Origin: Vicia villosa
Lineage: Eukaryota; Streptophyta; Magnoliopsida; Fabales; Fabaceae
DNA: 64,000 nucleotides
NCBI RefSeq assembly: GCF_029867415.1
Contig: NC_081185.1
Coordinates: forward strand, 71,247,156-71,311,155
Reading direction: 5' to 3'
Within the stretch, counting starts at the first letter, position 1. Every line of letters starts with the position of its first letter. Positions 46,191 through 57,400 of this stretch are shown one piece after another. The notes under the pieces were generated by a model. That model had not been told where the DNA came from. It worked only from the letters and a program-made list of their open reading frames with translations, and ran no database searches. A program made the translations under genes and the position numbers.

Positions 46191-47255
46191 TGAAGGATAG
46201 AAAAACACTTAGAAAGGGGGTTTGAATAAGTGTGACTTTAAAAACTCTTAAGATAAAAACAATTGCACAATGATTTTTATTTTGGTTCGTTGTTAACGAA
46301 ACTACTCCAGTCCACCCCCTTAGAGTGATTTACCTCACCTGAGGATTTAATCCACTAATCAACCTTGATTACAATGGTTTTCCACTTAGATACCCTCTAA
46401 GTCTTCTAGAGTATTCTGATCACACCTTGATCACTCTAGGAACCTTTTACAAATTAATGTAAACAAATTCTTACAAGAGTATTACAATGCTTCTTAATAA
46501 GCTATAATCACAACTGTTATATTTCTCTTAAGTTCTAAGCTTAAATCTCACTAAGATATTACAATGAAGTGAGGTTGAAGATGAAGTTTGATAGCTTTTG
46601 AATTCAACAGAGTTTCTGTATTTTTGCACAAAGAGTTCGTATTCAGCTTCTCATCAAAACTTCTATTTATAGGCGTTTTGAGAAGATGACCGTTGGGAGC
46701 ATTTAATGCGTTGCGTGATCCATACAACATTGCATTTAATGTTTCACTCTTTTGTCAACTACCTCGAGCCTTGCTTTTCCTACTTTAACTGACTTTGCCT
46801 TTAATAGCTTCTAACGTTCCTTTTGTCAGTCAGCGTAGCCTGCCATCTTGTACTTGTTTCTGATCTGATGTTTGTAGATACAACGTTTGAATTAATCAGA
46901 GTCAAACAGCTTGGTGCAGAGCATCTTCTTGTCTTCTGACTTTGAAGTGCTTCTAGCGTGATACCACAAGAACTTCAGTGCTTTTGCTTCTGATATCAAG
47001 TCCTTCTGATGCTTCAATAGACCATGTTTTGATTCTGCTTGACCATCTTCTGATGTCTTGCCAGAGCATGTTCTGATGTTGCATACTTGAACCTTCTGAG
47101 TCAGTGCTTCTTGCGCTGAATTGTGCATACTCTTTATATATTTCCTGAAATGGAAAATGCATAGGATTAGAGTACCATATTGTCTTATACAAAATTCATA
47201 TATATTGTTATCATCAAAACTAAGAATATTGATCAGAATAATTCCTATTCTAACA
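46191..47255 (-). repeat. 5' LTR of the decayed copia element, 1,065 bp
   Basis: Read on the minus strand it starts TGTTAGAATAGGAATTATTC and ends CTATCCTTCA, giving TG...CA termini. The primer site follows at the expected place. Short open frames inside it are not genes. Confidence 0.82.
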
Positions 47256-47817
47256 GTTTTTACCACAACCTGAACAACCACCATCACTAGGGTTGTTTTC
47301 GGTCTGGACCGGTCCGGGTATCCAAGGTCCCGAGAGTTGGACCGAACACTTAACCGGGTAAATCGGGACCAGACCAAAACAGTAATGGTTAAATTTTTGA
47401 ACCGAAACCGATCCGGTACCTTCTGGTAAACCGAGACCGGACTAGATACTTGAGGAATTGGTATTGAAAACCGAAACCGGACCGATAATTTTGGATCGGG
47501 TATCTAGACCACCCGAATTAGAGAGGAAAAAATGAAAATTTAAAGCAAAATTCACATAATCAACTCACATCATTTTCTCATTCCAATTTGAGTATTTGAC
47601 ATTTAACATTCACATTAAATTTGACATTCACATTACATTTGATCAAAATTCACATAATATGATAACAATTCACAAGTTCAAAATAGAAAGTTGATGCAAA
47701 TAATTAAAACTTGTTCAAACATAAGTTATACAAATTTTGTTTTCAAAATAATACAAAATATCATTACATTTGTTAATGCCTCAGAACAATCTCATCATTG
47801 GCATTGCAATTATATCT

Positions 47818-48192
47818 TCAAGTTGTTGTTATAGAAGAAGCGACAACCGGATCCTCACCAAAATGATATGCTAAAGGTTCATCTTGTGGTTCTCCAAGCT
47901 ACAAAAGTAAAAGGATAACTTCATAAGCAAAAGTAATATAATTATTCAATTAAAATAGACCATCCATAAATATAATCAAAGGTTACTTACAATGCTAGCA
48001 GTGCAGCCCTTTTTAATTCCATACTTCTCCTTCACCCAATCACCCCCACAAAGAACCATTTCAATTGTCTTAGTTTTCATTGAAGATCGTTTCGGATCAA
48101 TAACCCTTTTACCAGTACTAAAAATTGCTTCAGAAGCAACAATTACAACTGGAACAGTTAGAATATCCTTTGCCAATTTACTAAGAACATGA
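47818..48192 (-). pseudogene. hAT transposase C-terminal dimerisation domain, truncated
   Basis: Minus-strand exons 48192-47991 (donor GTAAGT) and 47898-47818 (acceptor TTTGTAG) keep frame. The first encodes LAKDILTVPVVIVASEAIFS, then TGKRVIDPKRSSMKTKTIEM and a WVKEKYG end. This is the hAT C-terminal dimerisation region, as in plant Ac/Tag1-type transposases. The second encodes LGEPQDEPLAYHFGEDP and ends at TGA. The upstream part is separated by the copia insertion. Confidence 0.85.
48188..48192. repeat. Predicted target duplication of the nested copia (CATGA)
   Basis: The 5 bp before the LTR start TGTTAGACGC are CATGA. The partner copy would lie right of the window, so this is a prediction. 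Confidence 0.4.
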
Positions 48193-49736
48193 TGTTAGAC
48201 GCTGGCCTTAGGATCTAGAGGGGGGGTGAATAGATCGTTCACAGTTTTACGGATTTAAACGACTTTTCAGCGGAAGTGAATTCTGAATCGACTCGCGTCT
48301 ATTCCGAACCACTATCGAAACGATTATATATGTGTTTGGAAAAACCAGTCAAAGACTTGAAGTAAATGATAAGAGTATATGTCGCAGAATCAAGATGTTT
48401 CTCTTATGAAAATCAGATTAACTTTTTGTATGATGGACAATGTTTGCAATGCAGTAAGAGTGATAGAAACAAATATACAAACACTTGGTGATAATGATCA
48501 AATTGAAGGTAATTCAATGTGTGATGGATTGTGATGTTTATGAACGAACTTAATTCACAATCTTAACACCCGAATCATTGATCAATTTGCTATTATAACC
48601 AAATATGAACAGAATGTAAATGAAAAAGTAAAAGCGACAAGAACACGATATTTGTTTAGGCAGTTCGTCGATCGTCCTCGCTACGACTACGTCTGCCCCC
48701 AATTCCAAATTGAAATTGGGTAATCTTTCATTAATGTTGAAAGTAGTATATACAAAGAAGATAACAAAGCGATAAACGATAAACCAATTATGTCGATCCT
48801 TTGAATCTTCTTCCCCCTTAATCTTGACCAAGATCAAGGTTATCCAAGAGCTTCACTTTGATTCCCTTCTGCAGTGTCTTGATTCCTTGAACTCCCCGTT
48901 CCTCAATCGTTACACTCAGCCGAATCCTCAATGAACGCCTCTTGATAAAAACCCCCAAGAACCACCCGTCGTGGAGGACAAAACCCGCAGATTTTATTCA
49001 CCAACAAACCCCACAAACCTTCACCCACTAGGAATCTTCAATTCCGTTCCATGGACGTTATCGAGCTCATCACTAACCCGCAACGCAAGAATGATTATGT
49101 GTAATTGTGTTGGAGATGATGAAGAACGAAGATGAGAAGCGTTTGTGTATCTTTCAGTCGTTGGTGTTTCTTGAATAATTACCCTTGCACAATATATATG
49201 ATTGCATAACAGTTAGAACCAAGAAAAACTGATTTTTGAACTTTCTTGATCAGTTAGGTCGACCACTTGTAGTGCTTAGGTCGACCTAACAGAGCTTGCA
49301 GAATTTTGCTCCCAGTTAGGTCGACCTGTTGAAGGAGTAGGTCGACCAGAATCCTCTTCTGATGCATTCTGGGGATATTTTCACAGATTAGGTCGACCTA
49401 GTTGATGTGTAGGTCGACCTAACAGGCTGGTATGTAGAATTCATCAATTTAGGTCGACCTAAATGATGTGTGAGTCGACCTAGCAGGGGTATATGAATTT
49501 TTCTCCATTTTAGGTCGACCTGGGTTGATGGTAGGTCGACCTAACTGCTGTTTTTCTGCATTCTTCTTGTTTTGCTTGTGTTGAGACAACCTATAAACAT
49601 ATAAACATAATGGGTTGACCTATGAGTGATCAATGCTTGCTTTTCTTTGGGTTTTCTGCTTCCGTCTTGTTGTTTGAATGCTTATTTGAGTTTGCCATGA
49701 ATCAAAAACATCTTTGAGTGTAATCTTGTATTCACA
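48193..49736 (-). repeat. 3' LTR of the nested copia element, 1,544 bp
   Basis: Plus strand starts TGTTAGACGCTGGCC and ends GTATTCACA; the matching 5' LTR begins at 63454. It contains an array of AGGTCGACC palindromes in its U3 part. Confidence 0.88.
49253..49547 (-). promoter_or_regulatory. Array of ten AGGTCGACC palindromes in the LTR
   Basis: Nine copies of AGGTCGACC (several extended to TTAGGTCGACCTAA) and one variant (GAGTCGACC) occur in five closely spaced pairs within 300 bp. In the transcriptional sense of the element this lies in U3, upstream of a TATA-like ATATATAT near 49190. It looks like an enhancer with repeated protein sites. Confidence 0.75.
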
Positions 49737-49738
49737 TA

Positions 49739-49750
49739 CTCCCCCTTTTT
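49739..49750 (-). promoter_or_regulatory. Polypurine tract of the nested copia element
   Basis: On the minus strand the sequence AAAAAGGGGGAG directly precedes the 3' LTR. It primes plus-strand DNA synthesis. Confidence 0.8.
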
Positions 49751-50232
49751 GATGATGGCAAACCATTCATCTAAACTTTGGTAGTAAGTGATAAAGACTC
49801 AGCTCCCCCGTACATCCAGCATCTATCTCTCAACAAGGCAATCTCTCAATAAAGCTCCCCCGTGCATCCAGCATCTATCTCCCCCTTTGTCAACATCAAA
49901 AAGAGAAAACAAGAGAATAGGAGAGTAACAAGAGAACCATAGATAATAATGCTAGCATGTACAGTATAGTAGGTAAAAGGTAGTTAATGATAGAATGAGA
50001 CACATATGTGAGCAGGAGCAGTTTTTATGCATGAAGTCACTATAAGCATGTTAATTGATAGCATATTATAGTATCAATAATATTTTTGGAAGTGAACAAC
50101 AATTACGTTACCGCTTTTTCAATATGACGCCTGGCTTGATGATGAACTACCTTTACGCTAAGAAAGATGTTAGCAAGACAAATAGATATATACATAAAGT
50201 AAAGAAATAATATTAAGAGAAAACAAACGTAA
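49751..50232 (-). other. Non-coding stretch between pol and polypurine tract
   Basis: This 3' untranslated region of the copia RNA repeats AGCTCCCCCGT...ATCCAGCATCTATCT twice (near 49801 and 49854), each holding an extra purine-rich run on the minus strand. No gene is seen. Confidence 0.6.
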
Positions 50233-51640
50233 TTAGCCCAAATTAGAGATATCGAGTATCCCTAATTCCCTACGAATGTTGAAATATTGCTCCGTTGCTA
50301 GAGGTTTGGTGAAGATGTCAGCTAGTTGCTTCTTGCTTTCTACATGTTCAAAAGTAACGTCTCCTTTCTCTACATGATCTCGTAGAAAGTGATGCCTTAT
50401 TTCAATATGTTTGGTACGTGAGTGTAAGACAGGATTTTTACTCAAGTTTATGGCGCTTGTGTTGTCGCACATGATAGGTATGTGATCAAGCTTAATACCA
50501 AAGTCAAGAAGTTGTTGCTTGAGCCATAATATTTGTGCACAGCAGCTTCCAGCAGCTACATATTCTGCCTCAGCAGTGGATAATGCAACCGATACTTGTT
50601 TCTTACTATGCCAACTTATTAATGAGTTTGAGAATAGATGACACGTTCCACTAGTGCTTTTTCTATCGGATTTGCAGCCAGCAAAATCTGAATCGGAGAA
50701 TCCTACCAAATGACACTCATTTCCTTTTGGATACCATAGGCCATATGTAGTAGTTCCACGTAAGTATCGCAGAATTCTTTTGACAGCTTTCAAGTGAGAT
50801 TCTTTTGGACACGATTGATATCTTGCACACATACATACACTAAACATAATGTCTGGTCTTGAGGCAGTAAGATACAATAGTGAACCTATCATACCTCGGT
50901 ATAATTTCACGTCAACCTCTTTACCTTTCTCATCTTTGTCTAGATTTGTATTTGTTGCCATAGGTGTGTCAATTTCCTTTGCTTCACTCATTCCAAATCT
51001 TTTGAGCAGCTCCGTACAATATTTAGTTTGATTCACAAACGTTCCATGACTGAGTTGCTTGATTTGTAGGCCAAGGAAGAAATTTAGCTCACCCATGAGA
51101 CTCATCTCAAATTCACTCTGCATAAGCTTAGAAAAGTCTTTGACAAGTTTTGCATTAGTGGACCCAAATATAATATCATCTACATAAATTTGGACTAAGA
51201 GAATATCCTTATCTTTTCTTTTAATACAGAGAGTAGTATCAACTTTACCTCTAGAGTACCCTTGACTAAGGAGAAATTTGCTCAAACGTTCGTACCAAGC
51301 CCGAGGGGCTTGTTTAAGACCGTATAGAGCACGTTTCAGCTTATAAACATGAGTTGGATACATGTAATTCTCAAAGCCGGGTGGCTGAGCAACATAGACT
51401 TCTTCATTTATATAGCCATTTAGAAAGGCACTCTTAACATCCATTTGGAATAGTTTGAAGTCTTTAGAACAAGCATAAGCAAGTAAGAGGCGAATAGCTT
51501 CGAGACGAGCTACAGGAGCGTATGTCTCTTCATAATCAATACCTTCCTCTTGATTGTAACCTTGGGCAACTAATCTAGCTTTGTTTCTAGTAATAACACC
51601 GTTTTCATCAAGTTTGTTACGAAAAAACCCATCTAGTGCC
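50233..51640 (-). pseudogene. Copia reverse transcriptase-RNase H (nested element)
   Basis: The frame runs from about 51640 ([20 protein letters not shown]) through [18 protein letters not shown] (catalytic Asp), IYVDDIIFG (active site), [15 protein letters not shown] and the RNase H motifs [22 protein letters not shown] and [15 protein letters not shown] to the stop at 50233. It is preceded by a one-base shift in a run of T (about 51625-51630 on the plus strand as A), which separates it from IGTRWVF. Apart from that the domain looks intact. Confidence 0.9.
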
Positions 51641-52211
51641 TATTACTTGATGATCTCCCGGATGAGGGACTAAGTCCCAAACATCATTCCGTTTAAATTG
51701 GTTTAATTCTTCTTGCATGGCCATTAGCCAATGCTCATCAAGTAATGCATCCTTAGCATTTTTCGGCTCAACTTGTGAAACAAAAGCAAAATGATGGCAG
51801 AAGTTACTTATCTTTGAGCGTGTTGTAACGCCCCTTGAGATGTCTCCTATTATATTGTCAATTGGATGGTCTTTCACGTTTGTCCAGGCCTTGGGAAGTT
51901 CTTCATTGTTTGAGATGCTTTCTTTTTCATTTTCATTGTGAGACTCATCTTTCTCTCTCTCAGCATCTTTCTTTACAATACTTTCATCCTCATCTTCCTT
52001 ATCCTTGACAATGTCTTCAGTGAATGGACCTGCACCATTAAATGAAAGACCTTTCTCGACATATTTTGCATAAGATTCATCAAAAGACACGTGTACTGAC
52101 TCTTCTACTATAAGTAATCTCTTATTATATATCAGATATGCTTTGCTAGATTGTGAGTAACCAAGGAATATGCCCTCATCAGCTTTAGCATGTAGATGTT
52201 GTTTACTCTTA
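51617..52211 (-). pseudogene. Copia post-integrase region and start of reverse transcriptase
   Basis: The frame reads AKADEGIFLGYSQSSKAYLI (end of the integrase region), VEESVHVSFDESYAKYVEKG, an acidic linker, then WLMAMQEELNQFKRNDVWDL and IGTRWVF, the first reverse transcriptase motif. It stops after a one-base shift. Upstream it runs straight into the Ogre-like element's target site; no integrase core is present. Confidence 0.88.
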
Positions 52212-52216
52212 AGCCC
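52212..52216. repeat. Target duplication AGCCC, left copy (Ogre-like element)
   Basis: AGCCC occurs directly before the left LTR (52212-52216) and directly after the right LTR (61949-61953). Confidence 0.88.
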
Positions 52217-54410
52217 TGTTGTACCCCAAAATTTGCCCTCATATATTTACGAATGCCATTTTATTTCGAATAAATGAATTGGCACAGTTGGTAAGAATTT
52301 GAGCATGAAAGGCACAAGAGCGAGAGGTCTCGGGCTCGAATCTCACTTCTACCTTTTTCTCCATTTTATTTGTTTCTAATTTCAATTCTAACCTTATTTC
52401 CATTTAGTCAACAAAAATCATAAAAAATATGTTTTTTTTTAGTATTTAAATTTAATTTTCGTTTTCTAATTTTAGGCATTTTTAAATAATAATTTTTAAT
52501 TTGTTTTATGCACTTTTATCAAAAAATGAGTCAAAAAATGTCCATAAAAATCAAATCTTTTCCTTTCTTGTCATCATTGTTTCTTATTGGTTGATTAGTG
52601 TCATAATTAGCCTTTGATTGGTCCAAATAGTGTCAACTTTATCACCAAGTAAAACATGATATCATTTAATTAATTTTGTAATTAATATTAATTTTCTTTT
52701 CCTTATTTGTTAACCTAAATTTTTATATATAAATAGACTAACAATTTTTCAGCCTTGAACCTCTCCCCCACAATTCAACCAGAAACCCTTATTTTTGTAA
52801 CATCCATTCTCTTCACCTCACGCGTACAACAACAACAATTTCATTCACGTACAAACAACAAACTTTCCACAAAAAAGCCTTCTTTTTTCAGTCAAACCCT
52901 ATATTTGTTTTAACCTTGTACATACACAGACTTTTCAAAAAAAAAAACAACAAATCAATCCTCTGCACCTCATTACAACTTCACAGTGTTACAACAATTT
53001 ACTTCAACCATCACGCAACTTTATTTTCTCCTTCAATGTTTCCTCACTAATATGCATCCACCATTATTTTTCATTATGTAAATTGCAATTTTTTTTGTTT
53101 GGTTGGTGTTGTTGTTTTAATTTTGTAGGTTCCAAAGCATACGACGTTGGTTCGGTTTCACATGTGGCTGCTGTTGTGAAACTGTTACTCGGTATCTCTT
53201 CCTTCCGATCCCACTCAACCGACCTCCGCTGTGAAGATCCGACGAGCAACCCACACCTTCAACACGCACGCGAGTCACAACCGCGCTACCACCATTAAAG
53301 TCTCACCGTGGATCGCCCCATCCCGCACAAGGAGGATCTCCGGGTTTACTTGGCACTGGAACTTGAAGAACCTGTGGATTTATTTTCCACTTCAAGTACT
53401 ACACTTGAGGCTTTCGGAATATTTTCATGGACATTTACAAGTACTTAATTTTGCACACTTATTCGTTTTATTTTTATTCGATTGTTGTAATAAGTTTTCT
53501 ATCCCCATTTGTTAAATTGTAATCCCCTCCCCCGAAGCCTTGTAATAGCGTAGGACCTTATGTTTCTGCTTTTATTTTCCGCACCCTTATAACTGCTAGA
53601 TGTATGTTAGGGCGTGTATGGCAAGATTAATCAATTAACCGTTAGATCACTAACTCAAAGATAATATATCTGAATCAACACACTTGCACTCACTCACCCC
53701 TAGGGTACGCCCCTCTCGATTGCCTTCGATTATATGACTGCGTCCCTCGAATATAGAGGTACCAAATAGCAAATGTCCCTCGATAAACAAAAATCATCAA
53801 AGATCATGGTCCCTCGATGACCCCGATGTTGCCTACGAATACATGATCTAGTCCCTCGAACTGCTGCCTACGAAAGATGATTGTCCCTTCGAATTTGCTA
53901 AAGGTACCTCTATCTTGTTGCCTTCAACGACCTTCGATGATCCTTCGATGTCCCGAACACGTCCAATAGATAGGACTACCTACCCACAAATGGTATGGTT
54001 AGCCATATCCCTTCCAAAAGCATAAAAGTATAGGAGAGACTAAGTGTAGGGTAAAAAGCTTTAGTTTGCTTGCTCAACATAAAAATGCTTTCCACATCCC
54101 ATTTTTCAACATTGTCTCTTCAGACATTTTCAAAAATCAAACTGTCTTTCAAAACACACACACTTGCTTTTTCAAGCTTTTCAAACAAAACAAAACGAGC
54201 TAAGCAAACTAAGAGCCCGTAGATAACTACGGATGAAAAGGGTGCTAACACCTTCCCTTTTCATAACTTACCCCCCGAACTCTTTTTCTCAAAAGGTCTT
54301 TCCTGTACTTTTATACCTTTCCTAAATTGGACAAAATAAAATTCGGTGGCGACTCTTGCTCACCGCAACATTGTTGCTTATAAAAATAAAAGTCAGTTCA
54401 CCGTATTACA
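52217..54410 (+). repeat. Left LTR of the Ogre-like element
   Basis: Starts TGTTGTACCCCAAAATTTGC and ends CACCGTATTACA. It includes a tRNA-like segment (52280-52343) and a GGTGGCGACTC near its end. The open frames near 53083-53515, repeated in the right LTR, are LTR sequence, not genes. Confidence 0.93.
52280..52343 (+). promoter_or_regulatory. tRNA-like A and B boxes in the left LTR
   Basis: TGGCACAGTTGG fits the polymerase III A box (TRGYNNARNNG), and GGGCTCGAATCTC about 40 bp later fits the B box (GGTTCGANTCC) with small changes. Copies sit at 59829-59892 (right LTR) and, reversed and diverged, at 40647-40701. Confidence 0.6.
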
Positions 54411-54414
54411 GAAC

Positions 54415-54432
54415 TGGCGACTCTGCTGGGGA
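54415..54432 (+). promoter_or_regulatory. Primer-binding site (tRNA-Arg type)
   Basis: TGGCGACTCTGCTGGGGA lies four bases after the left LTR and matches the primer site known from legume Ogre elements. Confidence 0.85.
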
Positions 54433-57400
54433 TACTTTCGAATAAAAGAGGGGTTACCTTAGAGCTTAGACCATTTAATATGCTTGTTTTGTTTGCTTTA
54501 CTTTTCAAGGTTGCTTGGGTTTTGAATGGAAGATGAATCCTATACCCGGATTCGAGTGCACCTTAAGATAGGAGCGGCATAGTCATGGAGACCTCCCTTG
54601 TGCATGCTTGGGATTGGTCAAAATGAAGTTCGCGCTTGAGTTAGGCCTCCACTGGTTATTGTGTACCTCTTTTGCATGAGAGAGGTTTACGCATGTATCT
54701 TTGGGTGCGTCGGAGCTCAAGGACCTTTAGTCACCTTTAACCCATCCTGACTTTTAGGAACGTAGTGGGAGGGCTATTCTTGGTGCATGCCAAGTTATGG
54801 TCGCGACCCGATACTACAGCTCAGATAGGTTTCTTCCTAAAGTATCATTGCGTGGTATGCATGTACCATGTTCGAGGGTGCTTTAGAAGGGGCTGAAAAT
54901 TCTGGGTCACTGGTAGAACCCGTTGCTGATATCATCCTTATCCTTAGAAGTACCTTTGGGGAAGGGTAATTACCTGGTCATACTCCATGCAAGCTGTAAA
55001 CCTAAGGACTCTTGTGTGACATGTTTGTTATCTAACCACTTGATCTCCTTGCAGGTTTTGTTTGTAGGACTTACTTGTCCGTACTACCCTATGCTTTTAC
55101 ATAATGTGCTGACTAACCTTTTCAGGGATCTTTGGTATTTAGGATGCATAATTCCCAGGTACTGTTATGGAAGGACTATCAAGAGCCTTAATTCATATCA
55201 AGGGGCAAGAGGATTTATTTTCCTCCAGCCAGATGCTTTTCAAACTCGAAAGTAGAATAAACTTCTGTCAATGGGCAAGAGGATTTATTTTCCTCTAGCC
55301 AGATGCCTTCAAACTCAAGGGTACAGTTCCTATCAAGGGGAAAGAGGATTTGTTTTCCTTTAGCCACATGCTTTTAAGCTCAAAAGTACCATACCCCGAA
55401 TCAGAGGCTGTGACCCACTGGATATGGTGAGCCTGATTCTTAAAGAAGGACGTTCAAAGACGGAAGTCGAAGTTCTTCAACAAAGCTGCAAATACATGTC
55501 AATGTTGCAAATTGGGTTCCAAAAAGATCCTTGAAAGCATTGCATATGCATTTGCATACATATCATTGCATAACAGGTTTCCAGACAACGAGCTTCTCAT
55601 TTTCTACCTCAAATCCCTAAAGCTTGATACTTACAACTCCTTTGTGGCTTCGTCAGAATCTTCTTCTTAGAAGTAATCTGTAGTTCAGATACGAACGCTT
55701 GGTTTGGTTTCCTATCTGGGGCACTTGGTCAGTCGATCGATAATTGCCAACCAGTCCGAGATAAGGTACAAGACCTGATTGATGCAAAGGTTATCATATT
55801 CACACCTGCAGGACAGATTTGAAGTTCTCCCTCGACTCAATGGACCTTCTGAAGCAATACGTCCATAGGGAGAAATTCTCCTCAATGTTGGCAATTCGTA
55901 ATTTATCATGCATTTTCATGCGTAATCTTTCTTGTTCTTGTTCAATACTGTCTATATGCAATACTTGTTTGTTTTTGAACTATAATAACGATGCATTGGA
56001 TGTGTTTGTCTTGAAAAAATTCACTCGCTCTCGCTCTAATATGTTCTTATTTGCTTGTGATACCAAACTCTCAATGATAAAGCATGATGACTCTGAAGGG
56101 AGAATGACGAACACATAATACCAATAATCTCAAATGGTGTGCTTTCGAGTAAAACCCTGTTGATGATGTACAGGCATTGTTTCAAATTCCCAAACGCTGG
56201 AGATATAAGGAAGTTAATCCCTCGTCAACCCCTTTGAGCCTTGAAGTAGGAGTTTCTTTTCTATATGGAAAACCCTCATATTTAATCCAGGGGCAGGGTA
56301 GTGTTCAGTTAACCTGGTTGAGCATTCAAAATTCATCAGGAGCACGCATATAAGGATACAACAATGGTTATCCTTCAAAAGGCTGAGGAAAAGTCGAGAC
56401 CGCAATGGTCATCTCTCGCGCAACAAGAGGTCAAATATGACGATACAACAACAACTATCCCTCGTCAACCAATAAATGAGGCAGTCACAATCTTTCCAAC
56501 AAATCAAAGACGTCTCAGGATCATACGACTTGCTCAAAAAAAAAAAACAATAAAAAGGACGAATAAAAAAAAAGAAAGCCCGCTAAGTCAATAACTTGAA
56601 AACAAGTGACTTAGGCATAAGTTAGGGCATCCCGCTGGACTTCAAACTCAGAATTCAAAAGAATTTGTCCAGGCAAAAGTCAGGGAAACAAAAAAAATCC
56701 TCAACAAAAAGGAAAAGTCGCGTGACTATAAATTCAAGGTCGTGTGATCAGACACAAAATACGAAAGGTAAAGTGACTTCCATGTCCAAACACCTCATTG
56801 ATTCCTCAATCTTCTCAAACTCCTCTTGAAGGATGAATGATCGCATCAAGTTAACTGAACTTAGGTTGGAGAACATCACGAAGGGGGTGGGCACCAATAA
56901 AATTTTGAGCCTACAAATCCATTTTTTTTCTAAAAAACCGTGAACCTGGCCACGTTACAACCCTCAAAAGTCCTAATTGAAGCAGGGTTAATTCGAAAGC
57001 ATACTGTAATGAAAATACGGTAAACTGACTCCTAGAAGTTTTGCTAAAACGTTTGAGTTGGTATCACACCATCTTTAACAAAAATCGATGTTTTGACATC
57101 CTTTCAAAAAAAAAATCTTTTTTTTAAGAAAAAAAAAAAACTTCAAGACAAACATGCACTTTGCATTAGAATTATATTTCTCATACTAAACATTCTTTGC
57201 ATATGAACAAGTACTTGACACCAGGAAAGCTTCCATCATGAACTGCAGATGAAAAATTGAATCCTCTCAAGGGACAAGTTGTCTTCAGAACTCCGTTGAG
57301 TTCGAGCGAGAATATCTCAAATACTGATCACCCTCAGGGGCACAAAAAAAAAGTTGAATACCCTTTTGAGTAAGAATTCATATGTCTAGGGCAATCAAGT

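Larger units (their letters stand above)
40921..47255 (-). mobile_element. Ty1/copia element, decayed and lacking its 3' LTR
   Basis: Minus-strand order: 5' LTR (47255-46191), primer-binding site, gag, protease, integrase, reverse transcriptase-RNase H. The downstream region stops at about 40921 without a polypurine tract or LTR, so the 3' end is lost. Many stops interrupt the polyprotein. The general organisation suggests the SIRE/Maximus group (inference). Confidence 0.88.
47288..48192 (-). mobile_element. hAT transposon, 3' end (interrupted by the copia insertion)
   Basis: The left end TAGGGTTGTTTTCGG resembles a hAT terminal repeat (C/TAGGG). Inside is the transposase C-terminus. The element is cut at 48192/48193 by the LTR of the next copia element; the rest should lie beyond the right edge of the window. 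The noncoding part (47300-47520) is rich in ACCGG motifs, possible subterminal transposase sites. Confidence 0.78.

Noticed and set aside
39757..47255. Single complete copia element with the 39757-40920 LTR as its 3' LTR
   Set aside because: That LTR does not match the 5' LTR at 46191-47255. It matches the Ogre-like family, so the copia element has simply lost its 3' LTR.
46892..47377. 170-codon-scale minus-strand frame in the copia LTR
   Set aside because: It lies across the LTR boundary and has no recognisable domain.
52280..52343. Functional tRNA gene in the LTR
   Set aside because: The boxes fit, but I cannot fold a convincing acceptor stem or anticodon arm from the flanks; kept as a promoter-like relic only.
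53083..53515. Short frames in the Ogre-like LTRs (also 60644-61064)
   Set aside because: They are duplicated only because they lie in both LTRs, show no known domain, and overlap in different frames.
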